A stretch of DNA of 64,000 nt from Alteriqipengyuania halimionae (GTDB taxonomy: Bacteria > Pseudomonadota > Alphaproteobacteria > Sphingomonadales > Sphingomonadaceae). A model generated the notes under the pieces. That model was not told the origin of the DNA. It searched no databases and saw only the letters and a program-made list of their open reading frames with translations. The DNA lies in NCBI RefSeq assembly GCF_009827575.1, contig NZ_WTYR01000001.1:124001-188000 (forward strand), in the 5' to 3' direction. Numbering within the stretch: the first letter of the stretch is position 1; every line of letters begins with the position of its first letter. The translations under genes and the position numbers were made by a program. Below, piece after piece: positions 36,511-45,826 of the stretch.

Positions 36511-37020
36511 ATGTTCGCAGTCGTGCGCACGGGCGGAAAACAATATCGGGTTTCCGCCGGAGACAAAATCGCGGTCGAAAAGCTCGCTGGCGAAGCCGGC
36601 GACACCATCCAGCTGGGCGATGTCCTGCTGGCCGGTGATGGCGAAGACATCAAGGATGCCGCCAAGGTCAAGGTTTCGGCCGAGATCATTGCTCAGGCCA
36701 AGAGCGAGAAGGTCGTGGTGTTCAAGAAGCGCCGCCGCCACAATTATCGCCGCAAGGCCGGTCATCGCCAGCAGATGACCCTGCTGCGCATCACCCAGGT
36801 GGGCGATGCCAAGGCGGAGAAGAAGGCCGCGCCGAAGAAGGACGAGGCTCCGAAGGAAGACGCCAAGAAGGTGGCTCCGAAGAAGGCCCCCGCCAAGAAG
36901 GCGGACGACAAGCCTGCGGCGAAGAAGGCCGCGCCGAAAAAGGCTGCTCCCAAGAAGGACGCCGCCGAGAAGAAACCCGCCGCCAAGAAAACGGCTGCGA
37001 AGAAGACCGAAAAGAAGTAA
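36511..37020 (+). CDS. rplU: 50S ribosomal protein L21 with Lys/Ala-rich C-terminal extension
   Basis: This encodes 169 residues; L21 is usually about 103. Residues 1-100 are the normal domain ([40 protein letters not shown]). The remaining 65 are AKK/APKK repeats interrupted by acidic residues, histone-H1-like. The same kind of tail ends trigger factor in this window. It probably lies on the ribosome surface and contacts RNA. rpmA follows after 32 bp, the standard rplU-rpmA operon. Confidence 0.95.
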   Translation: MFAVVRTGGKQYRVSAGDKIAVEKLAGEAGDTIQLGDVLLAGDGEDIKDAAKVKVSAEIIAQAKSEKVVVFKKRRRHNYRRKAGHRQQMTLLRITQVGDAKAEKKAAPKKDEAPKEDAKKVAPKKAPAKKADDKPAAKKAAPKKAAPKKDAAEKKPAAKKTAAKKTEKK

Positions 37021-37052
37021 GCCGGATTCGTCCGGTCAGGAGTTATTGAGCC

Positions 37053-37322
37053 ATGGCACATAAAAAAGCAGGCGGTTCCTCGCGCAACGGTCGCGATTCG
37101 GCAGGACGTCGTCTTGGCGTGAAGAAGTTCGGCAGCGAAATCGTTGTTCCGGGCAACATCATCGTGCGTCAGCGCGGCACCAAATTCTATCCGGGCGCCA
37201 ACGTCGGCATGGGCAAGGATCACACCCTTTTTGCCCTTACCGGCGGTCGTGTGCGATTCCACTCGGGCAAGCTCGATCGTAAATACGTATCGATTGACGA
37301 GATGGCAGTCGCCGCGGAATAG
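37053..37322 (+). CDS. rpmA: 50S ribosomal protein L27
   Basis: This encodes 89 residues. The N-terminus [20 protein letters not shown] reaches toward the peptidyl transferase centre; [21 protein letters not shown] and [18 protein letters not shown] complete the signature. It is preceded by CAGGAG. Confidence 0.98.
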   Translation: MAHKKAGGSSRNGRDSAGRRLGVKKFGSEIVVPGNIIVRQRGTKFYPGANVGMGKDHTLFALTGGRVRFHSGKLDRKYVSIDEMAVAAE

Positions 37323-37384
37323 CGGACAGCCAGAACGGGGCTGTCCAACGGGACGGCCCCCGCCGGTGGTATAACCGGCCAATG

Positions 37385-37416
37385 AGGGAGAGGGGCCAGA
37401 CCCGTCTCCCTTTTTT
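37385..37416 (+). terminator. rho-independent terminator after rplU-rpmA
   Basis: AGGGAGA pairs with TCTCCCT across a GC-rich loop and is followed by TTTTTT. A separate GGGGCTGTCC/GGACGGCCCC hairpin lies at about 37336-37359 without a T-run. Confidence 0.75.
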
Positions 37417-37471
37417 AGTCTCCCTCGCGTTTCCGGCCTTCGGAGGAGGTCGGGCCAAGAGGGGAAGACGA

Positions 37472-38014
37472 ATGTTTCACAGATCCGAACGGCTGCTGTT
37501 GCGGCCACCATGGCCCGAAGACTGGCAGGCGATCCATTCCGCAGTCGCGGAAGAGACCGTGGTGCGCAATCTTGCCAATGCGCCCTGGCCCTATGACGAG
37601 GCCGATGCGCGACAATACGCCGCGATCCCGCAGGATCCGCGTGCGCCGCACTTCCTGCTCGTCCTGCCTACCGCAGATGGCTGGGAACTGGTCGGCAGTG
37701 CCGGGATGGGACGGCATGAAGGCGAGGTCGAGATCGGCTACTGGATTGCGCGCAAGTTCTGGGGGCGGGGCTTTGCCACCGAGGCCGCACGCGCGGTGAT
37801 CGAGATCGCGCGGCTGTGTGGTCACCGCCGGCTGGTCGCGGGCCACTATGTCGATAATCCCGCCTCGGGCCGGGTGCTTGAAAAGGCCGGCTTCGTGCCG
37901 ACCGGTCGCTTTGCCGAACGTCACAGCAAGGGGCGCGGCGGAAAGGCGCGAGCCCGGTTGTTTGCGCTGGACCTGGAAGCCGATGATCCTTGCATGACGG
38001 CGCAAGCGGCATAG
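37472..38014 (+). CDS. GNAT family N-acetyltransferase (RimJ/RimL-like)
   Basis: The ATG at 37472 after GAGGGGAAG gives 180 residues. The acetyl-CoA-binding region is IGYWIARKFWGRGFATEAARA, and NPASGRVLEKAGF is the usual RimL-type continuation. N-terminal SERLLLRPPWPEDW is typical too. It acetylates an amine, probably on a protein N-terminus or small molecule; the target is unknown. The TetR gene follows after 10 bp. Confidence 0.85.
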   Translation: MFHRSERLLLRPPWPEDWQAIHSAVAEETVVRNLANAPWPYDEADARQYAAIPQDPRAPHFLLVLPTADGWELVGSAGMGRHEGEVEIGYWIARKFWGRGFATEAARAVIEIARLCGHRRLVAGHYVDNPASGRVLEKAGFVPTGRFAERHSKGRGGKARARLFALDLEADDPCMTAQAA

Positions 38015-38024
38015 AGAGAGCCCG

Positions 38025-38627
38025 ATGGCTACGCGCAAACGTCTGACACCCGAGGAAAGCCGCGCAGGTGCGTTGCAGGCTGCGCGCGCGCTGCTGATCG
38101 AAACCGGTCCGCAAAGCGTCACGCTCAAGGCGGTCGCGGGGCGAATTGGGCGGACCCATGCGAATCTGCTGCACCATTTCGGTTCGGCTTCGGGGCTGCA
38201 GAAGGCGCTGGCCGAATATCTCGCGCAAACCGTATGCGAGACGATCATCGAGGTGGTCCGCGCCAACCGCGCCGGCCTCGGATCGCCGCGCGAAGTGGTC
38301 GATCTCGCTTTCGATGCGTTCGATCGCGAAGGCGCCGGACAGCTTGCGAGCTGGATGATCCTGTCGGGCAATGAAGACGCGCTCGACCCGATCGTCGAGA
38401 CGATCCACCGGGTGGTGGACGAAGTGGCGTCGGAGGCAGATTGCAACGAAGCCAAACGCCGCGTGCGCGAAGACACGCTGACGCTGGTGCTGATGGCGCT
38501 GGGCGACGCGCTGATGGGGCAGCCGCTCGCCAAATCGCTCGAGCTGCCGCGCACATCGGCCCGCGACCGCGCCGAACAGATGCTCGCCGCCTCGCTGGCC
38601 CTCAACGAGGCCGAGCGCGAGGCTTAG
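38025..38627 (+). CDS. TetR-family transcriptional regulator
   Basis: This encodes 200 residues. The N-terminal helix-turn-helix spans about 18-62 (ARALLIETGPQSVTLKAVAG, RTHANLLHHFGSASGLQKAL). The C-terminal ligand domain is helical. The ligand is unknown; its position behind the acetyltransferase gene suggests an operon, not direct control of it. Convergent with ygfZ. Confidence 0.85.
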   Translation: MATRKRLTPEESRAGALQAARALLIETGPQSVTLKAVAGRIGRTHANLLHHFGSASGLQKALAEYLAQTVCETIIEVVRANRAGLGSPREVVDLAFDAFDREGAGQLASWMILSGNEDALDPIVETIHRVVDEVASEADCNEAKRRVREDTLTLVLMALGDALMGQPLAKSLELPRTSARDRAEQMLAASLALNEAEREA

Positions 38628-38630
38628 GCT

Positions 38631-39350
38631 TCATCCGAGATCGAGCCAGTCGGGTACGTGGCCGGAAGGGATGTCCGATACCCGCAAATGATCGACCGCG
38701 AGATCGAGTGCCGGATAGCTGACCCGCTGCCGCTTTCCGTCCGATTCGCCGAGTGGCACCACCACCAAGCGCCGGTTGACCTTTTGCCGCCAATTCATCC
38801 GCGCGGTGTTTTCCTGGCCGATGAAGCAGCCCTTGGTGAAGGACACGCCGCTCAACTCGCCAGCATTGGTTTCGAGCCACAGGAGATCGCCGATCTCCTC
38901 GACCGATTCGGGAACGCCGTGCGACAGGCGATGGGCGCGGTAGTCGTCCGACGCATCCTCACCCTCGCGTGCGCCGAGCCAGCGATGACCGAGCGCGGGC
39001 AGACGGGGGTCAACCGCGCCGTCCGCGCCCTCTCGCGCCCAGTGGACCGCGATGCTCTCGTCGACCGCGATCCCGATCTTCCGGCGCAGGCGATAGAGCG
39101 ACAGGCGCTTGACCAGCTCCGCCGCGACCACCGCTTCGCAATCCAGCAGAAGATCGTCGCCCTCGCGCCAGACGAAGAAAGAGGCGATCGCCTTGCCCTG
39201 CGCGTTGAGGAGCCCCCCATAGACCGGCAGGTCCCCGGTGACATCGTTGGTCACGAGCCCCTGCAGGAAGGCCGCGACATCCTCCTCTCCATCGGTGGGC
39301 GAAAGGCGGATCACGGCGCGGTCGGCCAGTAGGGTACGGCTGTGGGTCAT
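38631..39350 (-). CDS. ygfZ: YgfZ/GcvT-domain folate-binding protein
   Basis: The ATG at 39350 (MTHSRTLLADRAV) gives 239 residues. The family motif K-G-C-F/Y-x-G-Q-E is present in FTKGCFIGQENTARMNW, and LQGLVTNDVTGD occurs at the N-terminus. YgfZ (IBA57 in mitochondria) supports repair or assembly of [4Fe-4S] enzymes, using tetrahydrofolate. The gene is divergent from pyrC with 40 bp between starts. Confidence 0.92.
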   Translation of the reverse strand: MTHSRTLLADRAVIRLSPTDGEEDVAAFLQGLVTNDVTGDLPVYGGLLNAQGKAIASFFVWREGDDLLLDCEAVVAAELVKRLSLYRLRRKIGIAVDESIAVHWAREGADGAVDPRLPALGHRWLGAREGEDASDDYRAHRLSHGVPESVEEIGDLLWLETNAGELSGVSFTKGCFIGQENTARMNWRQKVNRRLVVVPLGESDGKRQRVSYPALDLAVDHLRVSDIPSGHVPDWLDLG

Positions 39351-39390
39351 GGCTGGAATATAGGTGCGCCCGAGGCTAAGCGAACCCCCC

Positions 39391-40428
39391 ATGACCGACA
39401 GCATCACGATCACCCGCCCCGACGATTGGCACGTTCACCTTCGCGACGGAGACCTGTTGCGCGGAGTCGCGCCCCACACCGCGCGCCAATTCGCCCGCGC
39501 GATCGTGATGCCGAACCTCTCTCCGCCGGTGACCACGACCGAGGCCGCGCGCGCCTATCGCGACCGGATCATGGCCGCCTTGCCCGATGGCAGCGATTTC
39601 ACGCCGCTGATGACCTGCTACCTGACCGACGCTACCGATGCCGACGATATCGCCGCAGGGTTCGCGGCGCGCGTGTTCACCGCGGCCAAGCTCTATCCCG
39701 CCAATGCGACGACCAATTCGGCCCATGGCGTGACCGATGTCGCCAATATCCGCGGCGTGCTCGAACGGATGGCGCAGATCGGCATGGTCCTGTGCGTGCA
39801 TGGCGAAGTGACCGACGCCGATGTCGACGTGTTCGATCGCGAAGCCGAATTCATCGACCGCGTGCTCGCCCCGCTGGTCGCCGACCTGCCTGATCTCAAG
39901 GTGGTGTTCGAACACATCACCACCGCGCAGGCGGTCGAATTCGTGACCCAGGCAGGGCCGAACGTGGCGGCGACGATCACTCCGCAGCACCTCCATATCA
40001 ATCGCAACGCCATGCTGGTGGGCGGGATCAGGCCGCATGCCTATTGCCTGCCGGTGGCCAAGCGCGAGCTGCACCGCCTCGCCTTGCGCGCGGCAGCGAC
40101 CTCGGGCAGCCCCAAGTTCTTCCTTGGCACCGACAGCGCGCCGCATGATCGCGCGGCCAAGGAAAATGCCTGCGGTTGCGCGGGGATTTTCAACGCACCC
40201 TTCGCGCTCGAAAGCTATCTTGCGGTGTTCGAAGAGGAAGGGGCAATCGACCGGTTCGAAGGCTTCGCCAGCCTCCACGGCCCTGACTTTTACGGCCTGA
40301 CGCGCAACGCCGCGCAAGTCACACTGGCGCGCGAGGCGCATGTGGTGCCCGACAGTATCGATGCCGCAGGCACGCCGGTGGTCCCGTTCCACGCGGGCGA
40401 AACGCTCGGCTGGACACTGAAGAACTGA
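39391..40428 (+). CDS. pyrC: dihydroorotase (catalytic, class II)
   Basis: PyrC cyclises carbamoyl-aspartate to dihydroorotate. The 345 residues start [20 protein letters not shown] with the metal-binding His14 and His16. [16 protein letters not shown] carries the carbamylated lysine, [10 protein letters not shown] another His, and LGTDSAPH the catalytic Asp. It is the active partner for the pathway, since the homologue beside pyrB lacks these residues. Confidence 0.96.
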   Translation: MTDSITITRPDDWHVHLRDGDLLRGVAPHTARQFARAIVMPNLSPPVTTTEAARAYRDRIMAALPDGSDFTPLMTCYLTDATDADDIAAGFAARVFTAAKLYPANATTNSAHGVTDVANIRGVLERMAQIGMVLCVHGEVTDADVDVFDREAEFIDRVLAPLVADLPDLKVVFEHITTAQAVEFVTQAGPNVAATITPQHLHINRNAMLVGGIRPHAYCLPVAKRELHRLALRAAATSGSPKFFLGTDSAPHDRAAKENACGCAGIFNAPFALESYLAVFEEEGAIDRFEGFASLHGPDFYGLTRNAAQVTLAREAHVVPDSIDAAGTPVVPFHAGETLGWTLKN

Positions 40429-40448
40429 AGGGCCGTGAAGGCGTTTGA

Positions 40449-41378
40449 CTAGCCGCCCGACGCCGCCGCCTTGGGGGGGAGGGGGGCCTTCTTGCGCCCG
40501 CGCCACAATTCCCACACGAACAGCGCCAGCGCGGCCCAGATGAAGCCGAAGCTTGCCAATTGCACCGGCTGCAGCGGCTGGTCGAACACCGTCAGGCCGA
40601 GGATGAAGACCATGGTCGGGGCGAGAAACTGGATGAAGCCGAGCGAGGAATAATCCATCCGCCGCGCGGCCACGGCGAAAAGGGTCAGCGGGATCGCGGT
40701 GAGTGCGCCGCCCAGCATGATCCACGCCGACAGTTCGGTCGATTGCGTAAAGGCGGACCCGGCGGGCGTCTGGGCATAATACCAGCACGCCCCGGCGGCA
40801 GGCAGCGCGAGCAGCATCGATTCGACCGTCAGTCCCGGCAACGCCCCAGCCTGGACCGTTTTCTTGAGCAGGCCATAGGTGCCGAAGCTCAATGCCAGCG
40901 TCAGGCTGATCCACAGCGTGGTGAGTGCACCTGCCAGCAGGATCGCCACGCCGACGCCCGCCAGCGCCACGGCGATCCACAATCGCCGGCTCATCCGCTC
41001 GCCCAGCACCACGGTGCCGAGGAACACGTTGACCAGCGGGTTGATGTAATAGCCCAGGCTCGCAGCGTAGACATTGCCTTGCTGGATCGCGAGCACATAG
41101 ACGATCCAATTGATCGCGATCAGGGCGGAAGCGCCCATCAGCACCAGCATCGCGCGCCGGTTGCGCAGGATCGCGGCGACTTCGCCCAATTGCTTGCGCA
41201 AGGTCACGAGCAGCAGGCAGATCGGGATCGTCCAGAGGATGCGCCAACCCACGAATTCCACCGCCGGGACGGTTTTCACCGTGAGCAGGTAGATCGGCAT
41301 CAGACCCCAGAGAATGTAGGCGGCAAGCGCTGCGGGGAGGCCGGATTTGCCCGGTTCTTCGGAGGGGCGTGTGCTCAT
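40449..41378 (-). CDS. rarD: RarD/EamA-family permease
   Basis: The ATG at 41378 gives 309 residues and about ten membrane helices of the drug/metabolite transporter superfamily. RarD signatures are LAAYILWGLMPIYL and SLGYYINPLVNVFLG, with YSSLGFIQFLAPTMVF in the second half. Substrate unknown (chloramphenicol sensitivity is only a historical name). It is divergent from der and lies within 21 bp of the pyrC stop. Confidence 0.88.
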   Translation of the reverse strand: MSTRPSEEPGKSGLPAALAAYILWGLMPIYLLTVKTVPAVEFVGWRILWTIPICLLLVTLRKQLGEVAAILRNRRAMLVLMGASALIAINWIVYVLAIQQGNVYAASLGYYINPLVNVFLGTVVLGERMSRRLWIAVALAGVGVAILLAGALTTLWISLTLALSFGTYGLLKKTVQAGALPGLTVESMLLALPAAGACWYYAQTPAGSAFTQSTELSAWIMLGGALTAIPLTLFAVAARRMDYSSLGFIQFLAPTMVFILGLTVFDQPLQPVQLASFGFIWAALALFVWELWRGRKKAPLPPKAAASGG

Positions 41379-41455
41379 GGTCGGCCCGTAAGCCCGGTGC
41401 AGGCATGACGCAATCACCTTGCCAATCGTCGCCCGAACGCCCAATTGCGCGCACC

Positions 41456-42877
41456 ATGGCCTCCAACCTTCCCACCGTCGTCATCGTCGGCCGCCCAAAT
41501 GTCGGCAAATCCACGCTATTCAATCGGCTGGTGGGCAAGAAGCTCGCCCTGGTCGACGATCAGCCCGGCGTTACCCGCGATCGCCGCTTAGGCGAGGCGA
41601 GCCTGCTCGGGCTCGATTTCCAGGCGGTCGATACCGCCGGGTGGGAGGACGAGGACGTCAAGACGCTGTCGGGCCGGATGCGCCAGCAGACCATGGCTGC
41701 GCTCGACGGGGCAGATGCTGCGCTGTTCGTGATCGATGCGCGCGCGGGGCTTTCGCCGCTCGACGAGGAAATCGCCAATTGGCTGCGGGAGCAGGAAGTC
41801 CCGGTGATCGTGGTCGCCAACAAGGCCGAAGGCCGCGCGGGCGAGGGCGGAATTTACGAAAGCTATGCGTTGGGCCTGGGCGATCCGGTGCCGCTCTCTG
41901 CGGAACACGGCGAAGGCGTGGCCGATCTGTTCGATGCGCTGCGTCCGCATATCGAATTCAAGCAGCCCGAGAAGGACGAGCCGTTCGATCCCGACAGCGA
42001 AGAAGACGAGCCGCTCGGCCCGCTGAAGCTGGCGATCGTCGGCCGTCCCAATGCGGGCAAGTCGACGCTGATCAACCGCTTGCTGGGTGAAGACCGATTG
42101 CTGACCGGCCCCGAGGCCGGGGTGACGCGCGATTCGATCGCGGTCGATTGGGAATGGACCGATCCGCGCGACGGCGAGACGCGCGAGATCAAGCTGATCG
42201 ACACCGCCGGGATGCGCAAACGCGCCAAGGTGGTCGAAAAGCTGGAGAAGCTCTCGGTCGCCGATGCGCGCCGCGCGGTCGATTTCGCCGAAGTTGTCGT
42301 GCTGCTGCTCGATGCGACGCAGGGGCTTGAGCACCAGGACCTCAAGATCGCTGCCATGGCGGTCGAGGAAGGCCGTGCGCTCATGATCGCGATCAACAAG
42401 TGGGACATTGCCGAGAACGCGTCCAGCCTGTTCAACGGGATCAAGGAAGCGCTCGGCGAAGGGCTGGCACAGGTGAAGGGCCTACCGGTGTTCGCCGTCT
42501 CCGCGATCACGGGCAAGGGCCTCGACCCGATGCTGGGCGCGGCGTTCGAACTGCGCGAGACCTGGTCCAAGCGCGTGCCGACTGCGGCGCTCAATCGCTG
42601 GTTCGACGATGCCATGCTGAACAACCCGCCGCCCGCGCCCAAGGGCAAACGGATCAAGCTGCGCTACATTACCCAGGCCGCGACCCGGCCCCCGCGCTTC
42701 GTCGTGTTCGGGACCAGGCTCGAAATGCTGCCCAAGAGCTATGAGCGCTATCTCGTCAACGGCATCCGCAAGACCTTCGCACTCGAAGGCGTGCCCGTAC
42801 GCGTGAACCTGCGCAGCCCGAAGAATCCCTACGATGCGAACAAGGGCGGCGGCGGCAAGTACAGCGGCCAGTCCTGA
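41456..42877 (+). CDS. der: ribosome biogenesis GTPase Der
   Basis: Der (EngA) matures the 50S subunit. The ATG at 41456 gives 473 residues. There are two tandem G domains with GRPNVGKST and GRPNAGKST P-loops, DTAGWEDED and DTAGMRKRA switch II motifs, and NKAEG/NKWD specificity motifs, followed by the KH-like C-terminal domain (RYITQAATRPPRFVVFGT). A Gly-rich tail ends it. The stop overlaps the following start (TGATG). Confidence 0.97.
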   Translation: MASNLPTVVIVGRPNVGKSTLFNRLVGKKLALVDDQPGVTRDRRLGEASLLGLDFQAVDTAGWEDEDVKTLSGRMRQQTMAALDGADAALFVIDARAGLSPLDEEIANWLREQEVPVIVVANKAEGRAGEGGIYESYALGLGDPVPLSAEHGEGVADLFDALRPHIEFKQPEKDEPFDPDSEEDEPLGPLKLAIVGRPNAGKSTLINRLLGEDRLLTGPEAGVTRDSIAVDWEWTDPRDGETREIKLIDTAGMRKRAKVVEKLEKLSVADARRAVDFAEVVVLLLDATQGLEHQDLKIAAMAVEEGRALMIAINKWDIAENASSLFNGIKEALGEGLAQVKGLPVFAVSAITGKGLDPMLGAAFELRETWSKRVPTAALNRWFDDAMLNNPPPAPKGKRIKLRYITQAATRPPRFVVFGTRLEMLPKSYERYLVNGIRKTFALEGVPVRVNLRSPKNPYDANKGGGGKYSGQS

Positions 42878-43404
42878 TGTTCGATATCCTGCTTCCTGCT
42901 GTCGACACCACAATTGCAGGCGATCTGCTTGAGCGCACCGCCAGCACCACCCGGGTTCAGCACATCGTGCAGCTCAGTCTGGCGCCGGTCTTCCTGCTCG
43001 CCGCGATCGGGGCGATGATGAATGTGATGACCAGTCGCCTGATCTGGATCGCCACCCGGATCGAAAACATCGAGCGGGCGCTCGATGCGGGCAAGGCTGG
43101 CAGGCTGGGCGAGGAAATGCCGGTCCTGCAGCAGCGCCGCGTCTACGCCCAGCGCGCGGTGATGTTCAGCACCGCTTCGGCGCTGACGATCTGCGTGGTC
43201 GTCGCGCTGCTGTTCATCTCGGCCTTCATCCGCCCGCAGATCGGCACGCTGACGGCTGTCGCGTGGATCTTGACGATGGCACTCCTGATGGTCGGCCTGA
43301 TGCTGTTCCTGCTCGAAACGCGGCTGGCGAGCGGCAGCGCCCACAAGCGCCGCCTCCAAAGTCGCGAGATCCTGCGTCGGCGCGCGGAGCTCACCGACGA
43401 CTGA
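42877..43404 (+). CDS. DUF2721 membrane protein
   Basis: This encodes 175 residues with three to four membrane segments (IVQLSLAPVFLLAAIGAMM; AVMFSTASALTICVVVALLF; AWILTMALLMVGLMLFLLE) and the conserved R-IEN-ER motif between the first two, as in the DUF2721 family of unknown function. It is translationally coupled to der. Confidence 0.8.
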   Translation: MFDILLPAVDTTIAGDLLERTASTTRVQHIVQLSLAPVFLLAAIGAMMNVMTSRLIWIATRIENIERALDAGKAGRLGEEMPVLQQRRVYAQRAVMFSTASALTICVVVALLFISAFIRPQIGTLTAVAWILTMALLMVGLMLFLLETRLASGSAHKRRLQSREILRRRAELTDD

Positions 43405-43431
43405 GAGAAATGACCGGTGGCGAGAGGCGGG

Positions 43432-43923
43432 TTAGCCCTCGCCGCCATCCCCGGCAGGCTTGCTCTGCAGTTGGACGTAGTTTTCCAAGCCCATGCGGGC
43501 GATCATGTCGAACTGGGTTTCGAGGAAGTCGACATGCTCTTCCTCGCTCTTGAGGATGTCCTCTAATAGCTGGCCCGAAACGAAATCGCGGACTTTCTGG
43601 CAATGCTCGGCGGCTTCGCGCAGCAGCGGGATGGCTTCGTTTTCCATCGCCAGGTCGGCCTTGAGGATTTCCTCGACCGTTTCGCCGACCTTGAGGCTGT
43701 GGATTGCCTGGAAATTGGGCAGGCCACCCAGGAACAGCACACGCTCGGCGAGGATATCGGCGTGCTTCATCTCGTCGATCGATTCGTGGCGCTCGTATTC
43801 GGCGAGCTTGTGCACACCCCAATCGTGGAGGACGCGGTAGTGCAGCCAGTACTGGTTGATCGCGGTCAACTCGTTGGTGAGCGCCTTGTTGAGATAGTCG
43901 ATGACCTGCGGGTCGCCCTTCAT
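43432..43923 (-). CDS. bfr: bacterioferritin
   Basis: Bfr stores iron in a 24-mer heme-containing shell. The 163 residues carry the diiron ligands in ALTNELTAINQYWLHY and ESIDEMKHADILAERVL (with the heme-binding Met in EMKHA) and later LLREAAEHCQK and SEEEHVDFLE. Length is typical. bfd lies immediately upstream on the same strand but is separated by a terminator, so bfr has its own promoter. Confidence 0.96.
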   Translation of the reverse strand: MKGDPQVIDYLNKALTNELTAINQYWLHYRVLHDWGVHKLAEYERHESIDEMKHADILAERVLFLGGLPNFQAIHSLKVGETVEEILKADLAMENEAIPLLREAAEHCQKVRDFVSGQLLEDILKSEEEHVDFLETQFDMIARMGLENYVQLQSKPAGDGGEG

Positions 43924-44010
43924 GATGGTATCACCTGTACTGGAATGGATAGGTCTGCGCTGAACGCTCTCATGCGCTCCATAGCCGCGCAGGGCAAGGG
44001 GGAGGGCGAT

Positions 44011-44032
44011 AAAAAATGGCGGAATTCCGCCA
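44011..44032 (-). terminator. rho-independent terminator between bfd and bfr
   Basis: Read on the minus strand, TGGCGG-AATT-CCGCCA is a perfect 6-bp stem with a 4-base loop, followed directly by TTTTTT. It lies 40 bp after the bfd stop and ends its transcript before bfr. Confidence 0.8.
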
Positions 44033-44072
44033 CTTGCGAGCGATTTTCAGTAGCTTGAGGTGGGCGCCGCGA

Positions 44073-44264
44073 TCAGGCGGCCCGGGCGGGAGAGAACGCC
44101 ATTTCGCGCTCTTCGGCAAGGATGTCGTCGGCGCGATCGAGGCAGGTTCCGCAACTCGGCATCTTGCCGAGCGCCGCGTAACAGGCCTCCGCATCGCCGC
44201 CGCAACGCTTGGCGCAGCGGCGCAGATCGTTCTCACGGATGGCGTTGCAGATGCAAACGTACAT
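44073..44264 (-). CDS. bfd: bacterioferritin-associated ferredoxin
   Basis: This encodes 63 residues, with the [2Fe-2S] ligands Cys4-x-Cys6 and Cys38-x2-Cys41 (MYVCICNAIREND; MPSCGTCLD). Bfd donates electrons to bacterioferritin to release stored iron. Preceded by AGGAGACG. Two palindromes upstream suggest iron-dependent repression. Confidence 0.9.
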   Translation of the reverse strand: MYVCICNAIRENDLRRCAKRCGGDAEACYAALGKMPSCGTCLDRADDILAEEREMAFSPARAA

Positions 44265-44279
44265 GGGCGGCGCGTCTCC

Positions 44280-44294
44280 TGCGATTGATTCGCA
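44280..44294. promoter_or_regulatory. palindrome TGCGA-N5-TCGCA, proximal copy before bfd
   Basis: TGCGATTGATTCGCA ends 15 bp before the bfd start, next to its ribosome binding site. The sequence TGCGAnnnATTCGCA looks like an alphaproteobacterial Fur-family operator. A second copy of the same arms lies 13 bp further upstream. Confidence 0.55.
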
Positions 44295-44307
44295 AGTGTC
44301 GTTCTAA

Positions 44308-44322
44308 TGCGAGGCGGTCGCA
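44308..44322. promoter_or_regulatory. palindrome TGCGA-N5-TCGCA, distal copy before bfd
   Basis: TGCGAGGCGGTCGCA has the same 5-bp arms and 5-bp spacing as the proximal copy; the centres are 28 bp apart. Two identical-arm palindromes in the bfd leader make a regulator binding site likely; the regulator (Fur, Irr or another) is not established. Confidence 0.5.
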
Positions 44323-44455
44323 ATAGCAAGTCTGGGTGTTGTCGTGTGTCCACCCATCCGGGCGGACATCCTCGGCGCTGTTTGCTCCGCTTTGCTTCGC
44401 GGCACCTGCGGGCGGCCGGTCGGCCTTGCCTCGCGCTAGTCGCGCTCGGTTCAAG

Positions 44456-45745
44456 TCACCGTCGAAGCGGGAAAATCCGTCCGTAGGTTAGACAGCGCCA
44501 CAGCCATTCGAACGGTCCGTAGCGGAAGCGCGCAAGCCAAGGTTTCGACCAGGCGAGCATCAGCACCCACATCGCCAGCACCACGCCGTATAGCTCGGTG
44601 CGACCCAGCTCGCCGAACAAGCCGCCGGCCCAGCCGTGGAACACGAACAACATCACGATCGAGGTGCCGAGATAGTTGGTGAAAGCCGCGCGACCCGCCG
44701 CCGACAGGCGCTGCGAAAGCCAGCCGGTGGCGCCCGGTCCATAGGCGGCGAGCAGTGCGGCAAGCCCCAGTGTCATGACGAAACGCGGCATTGCGCAGAA
44801 GGCGACGAAAGCGGACTGCGTCCCGTAGTAGGTGAGGCCGTTGTCGAGTGCCCACAAGCCGACGAGCAGGCTCAACGCGCCGCCGCCGAGCAAACCAAGC
44901 CAGCCCCATAACAGCAGGCGATCGCGACGCATGCCGCCGGTCCACATGCCCATTCGATAGAGTGCAATCCCCACCAGCATCAGCGGCAGGGTCTCGAACA
45001 GCCAGACGATGAACATGAAGCCCAGCTCGCCCGTGTGATCGATATTGAACGCAACGAAATCGCCGTAGGATTGCTCGGTGATGATTCGCGTCTGCTCGCG
45101 ACCGTCCTCGAGCTGCGCTTCCTGCTGCTCGACCATCGCCGTCCGCAGATCCTGCATCGCTTCCTGTTCGCCGAGCGGGCCATCGACGACGAACGGCGCA
45201 AAGCCGAGCATGGCGAGATAGGCGAGGAAACCGAGCACTGTCCCGGCGAGCCCGACGATGAGCTGGGTCTTCGCCGTCCATCTCAGACACAGCAGCGCGA
45301 CCAGTCCGCACACAGCGTAGGAGAACAATATGTCTCCTCGCCAGATCAGGAAGAAATGCGCGAGGCCGAACAGCATCAGCCACACTAGGCGCCGTGCCTG
45401 CAGCCAGCGCGTATTTCCCGCCGCCCAGGCTTTTTCCATGAACAGGTAGAGCCCGGCTCCGAACAACAGCGTGAAAAGACCGCGCATCTTGCCATCGATC
45501 GCCACGAATTGGGCGACCCACATCCAGTCTTCGGCATCCGAATGCGGAACGGTGAAGGCATCGGGATACATATAGGCCGTCATCGGCTGGCCGAAGGCGA
45601 CGATATTGGCGGCGAGAATGCCGAGCACGGCGATCCCGCGCACCCAGTCGAGCGTGACGATGCGTTCGCCCGATTGCGCAATCGGTGCGATTTCGGTGCG
45701 CGGCTGGTCGACGGCAGCAGCCGCAGCGGCGGTGGTTTCGGCCAT
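44456..45745 (-). CDS. DUF418 multi-pass membrane protein
   Basis: The ATG at 45745, after GGAGGGAATTC, gives 429 residues with about ten membrane helices. The family pattern is clear: ERIVTLDWVRGIAVLGILAA at the start, FTLLFGAGLYLFMEKA, and the C-terminal GRAAFTNYLGTSIVMLFVFH with FGPFEWLWR-like YGPFEWLWRCLTYGR. DUF418 proteins are of unknown function, possibly transporters. It stands alone. Confidence 0.85.
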   Translation of the reverse strand: MAETTAAAAAAVDQPRTEIAPIAQSGERIVTLDWVRGIAVLGILAANIVAFGQPMTAYMYPDAFTVPHSDAEDWMWVAQFVAIDGKMRGLFTLLFGAGLYLFMEKAWAAGNTRWLQARRLVWLMLFGLAHFFLIWRGDILFSYAVCGLVALLCLRWTAKTQLIVGLAGTVLGFLAYLAMLGFAPFVVDGPLGEQEAMQDLRTAMVEQQEAQLEDGREQTRIITEQSYGDFVAFNIDHTGELGFMFIVWLFETLPLMLVGIALYRMGMWTGGMRRDRLLLWGWLGLLGGGALSLLVGLWALDNGLTYYGTQSAFVAFCAMPRFVMTLGLAALLAAYGPGATGWLSQRLSAAGRAAFTNYLGTSIVMLFVFHGWAGGLFGELGRTELYGVVLAMWVLMLAWSKPWLARFRYGPFEWLWRCLTYGRIFPLRR

Positions 45746-45826
45746 GAATTCCCTCCTGTCGAAGGGGTCATGCCGCAAAGCATCGCGTCCGCCTAGCCAG
45801 CGCGCGGCATCACAGACGATTTTCGT

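Noticed and set aside
39376-41538. 720-codon minus-strand frame spanning pyrC and rarD
   Set aside because: Out of frame with rarD and antisense to pyrC; shadow only.
44017-44032. Perfect palindrome TGGCGGAATTCCGCCA as an operator shared with a similar sequence near 60275
   Set aside because: On the minus strand it is followed by six T and is fully explained as the bfd terminator; the similar stretch near 60275 has an imperfect stem and no common context.
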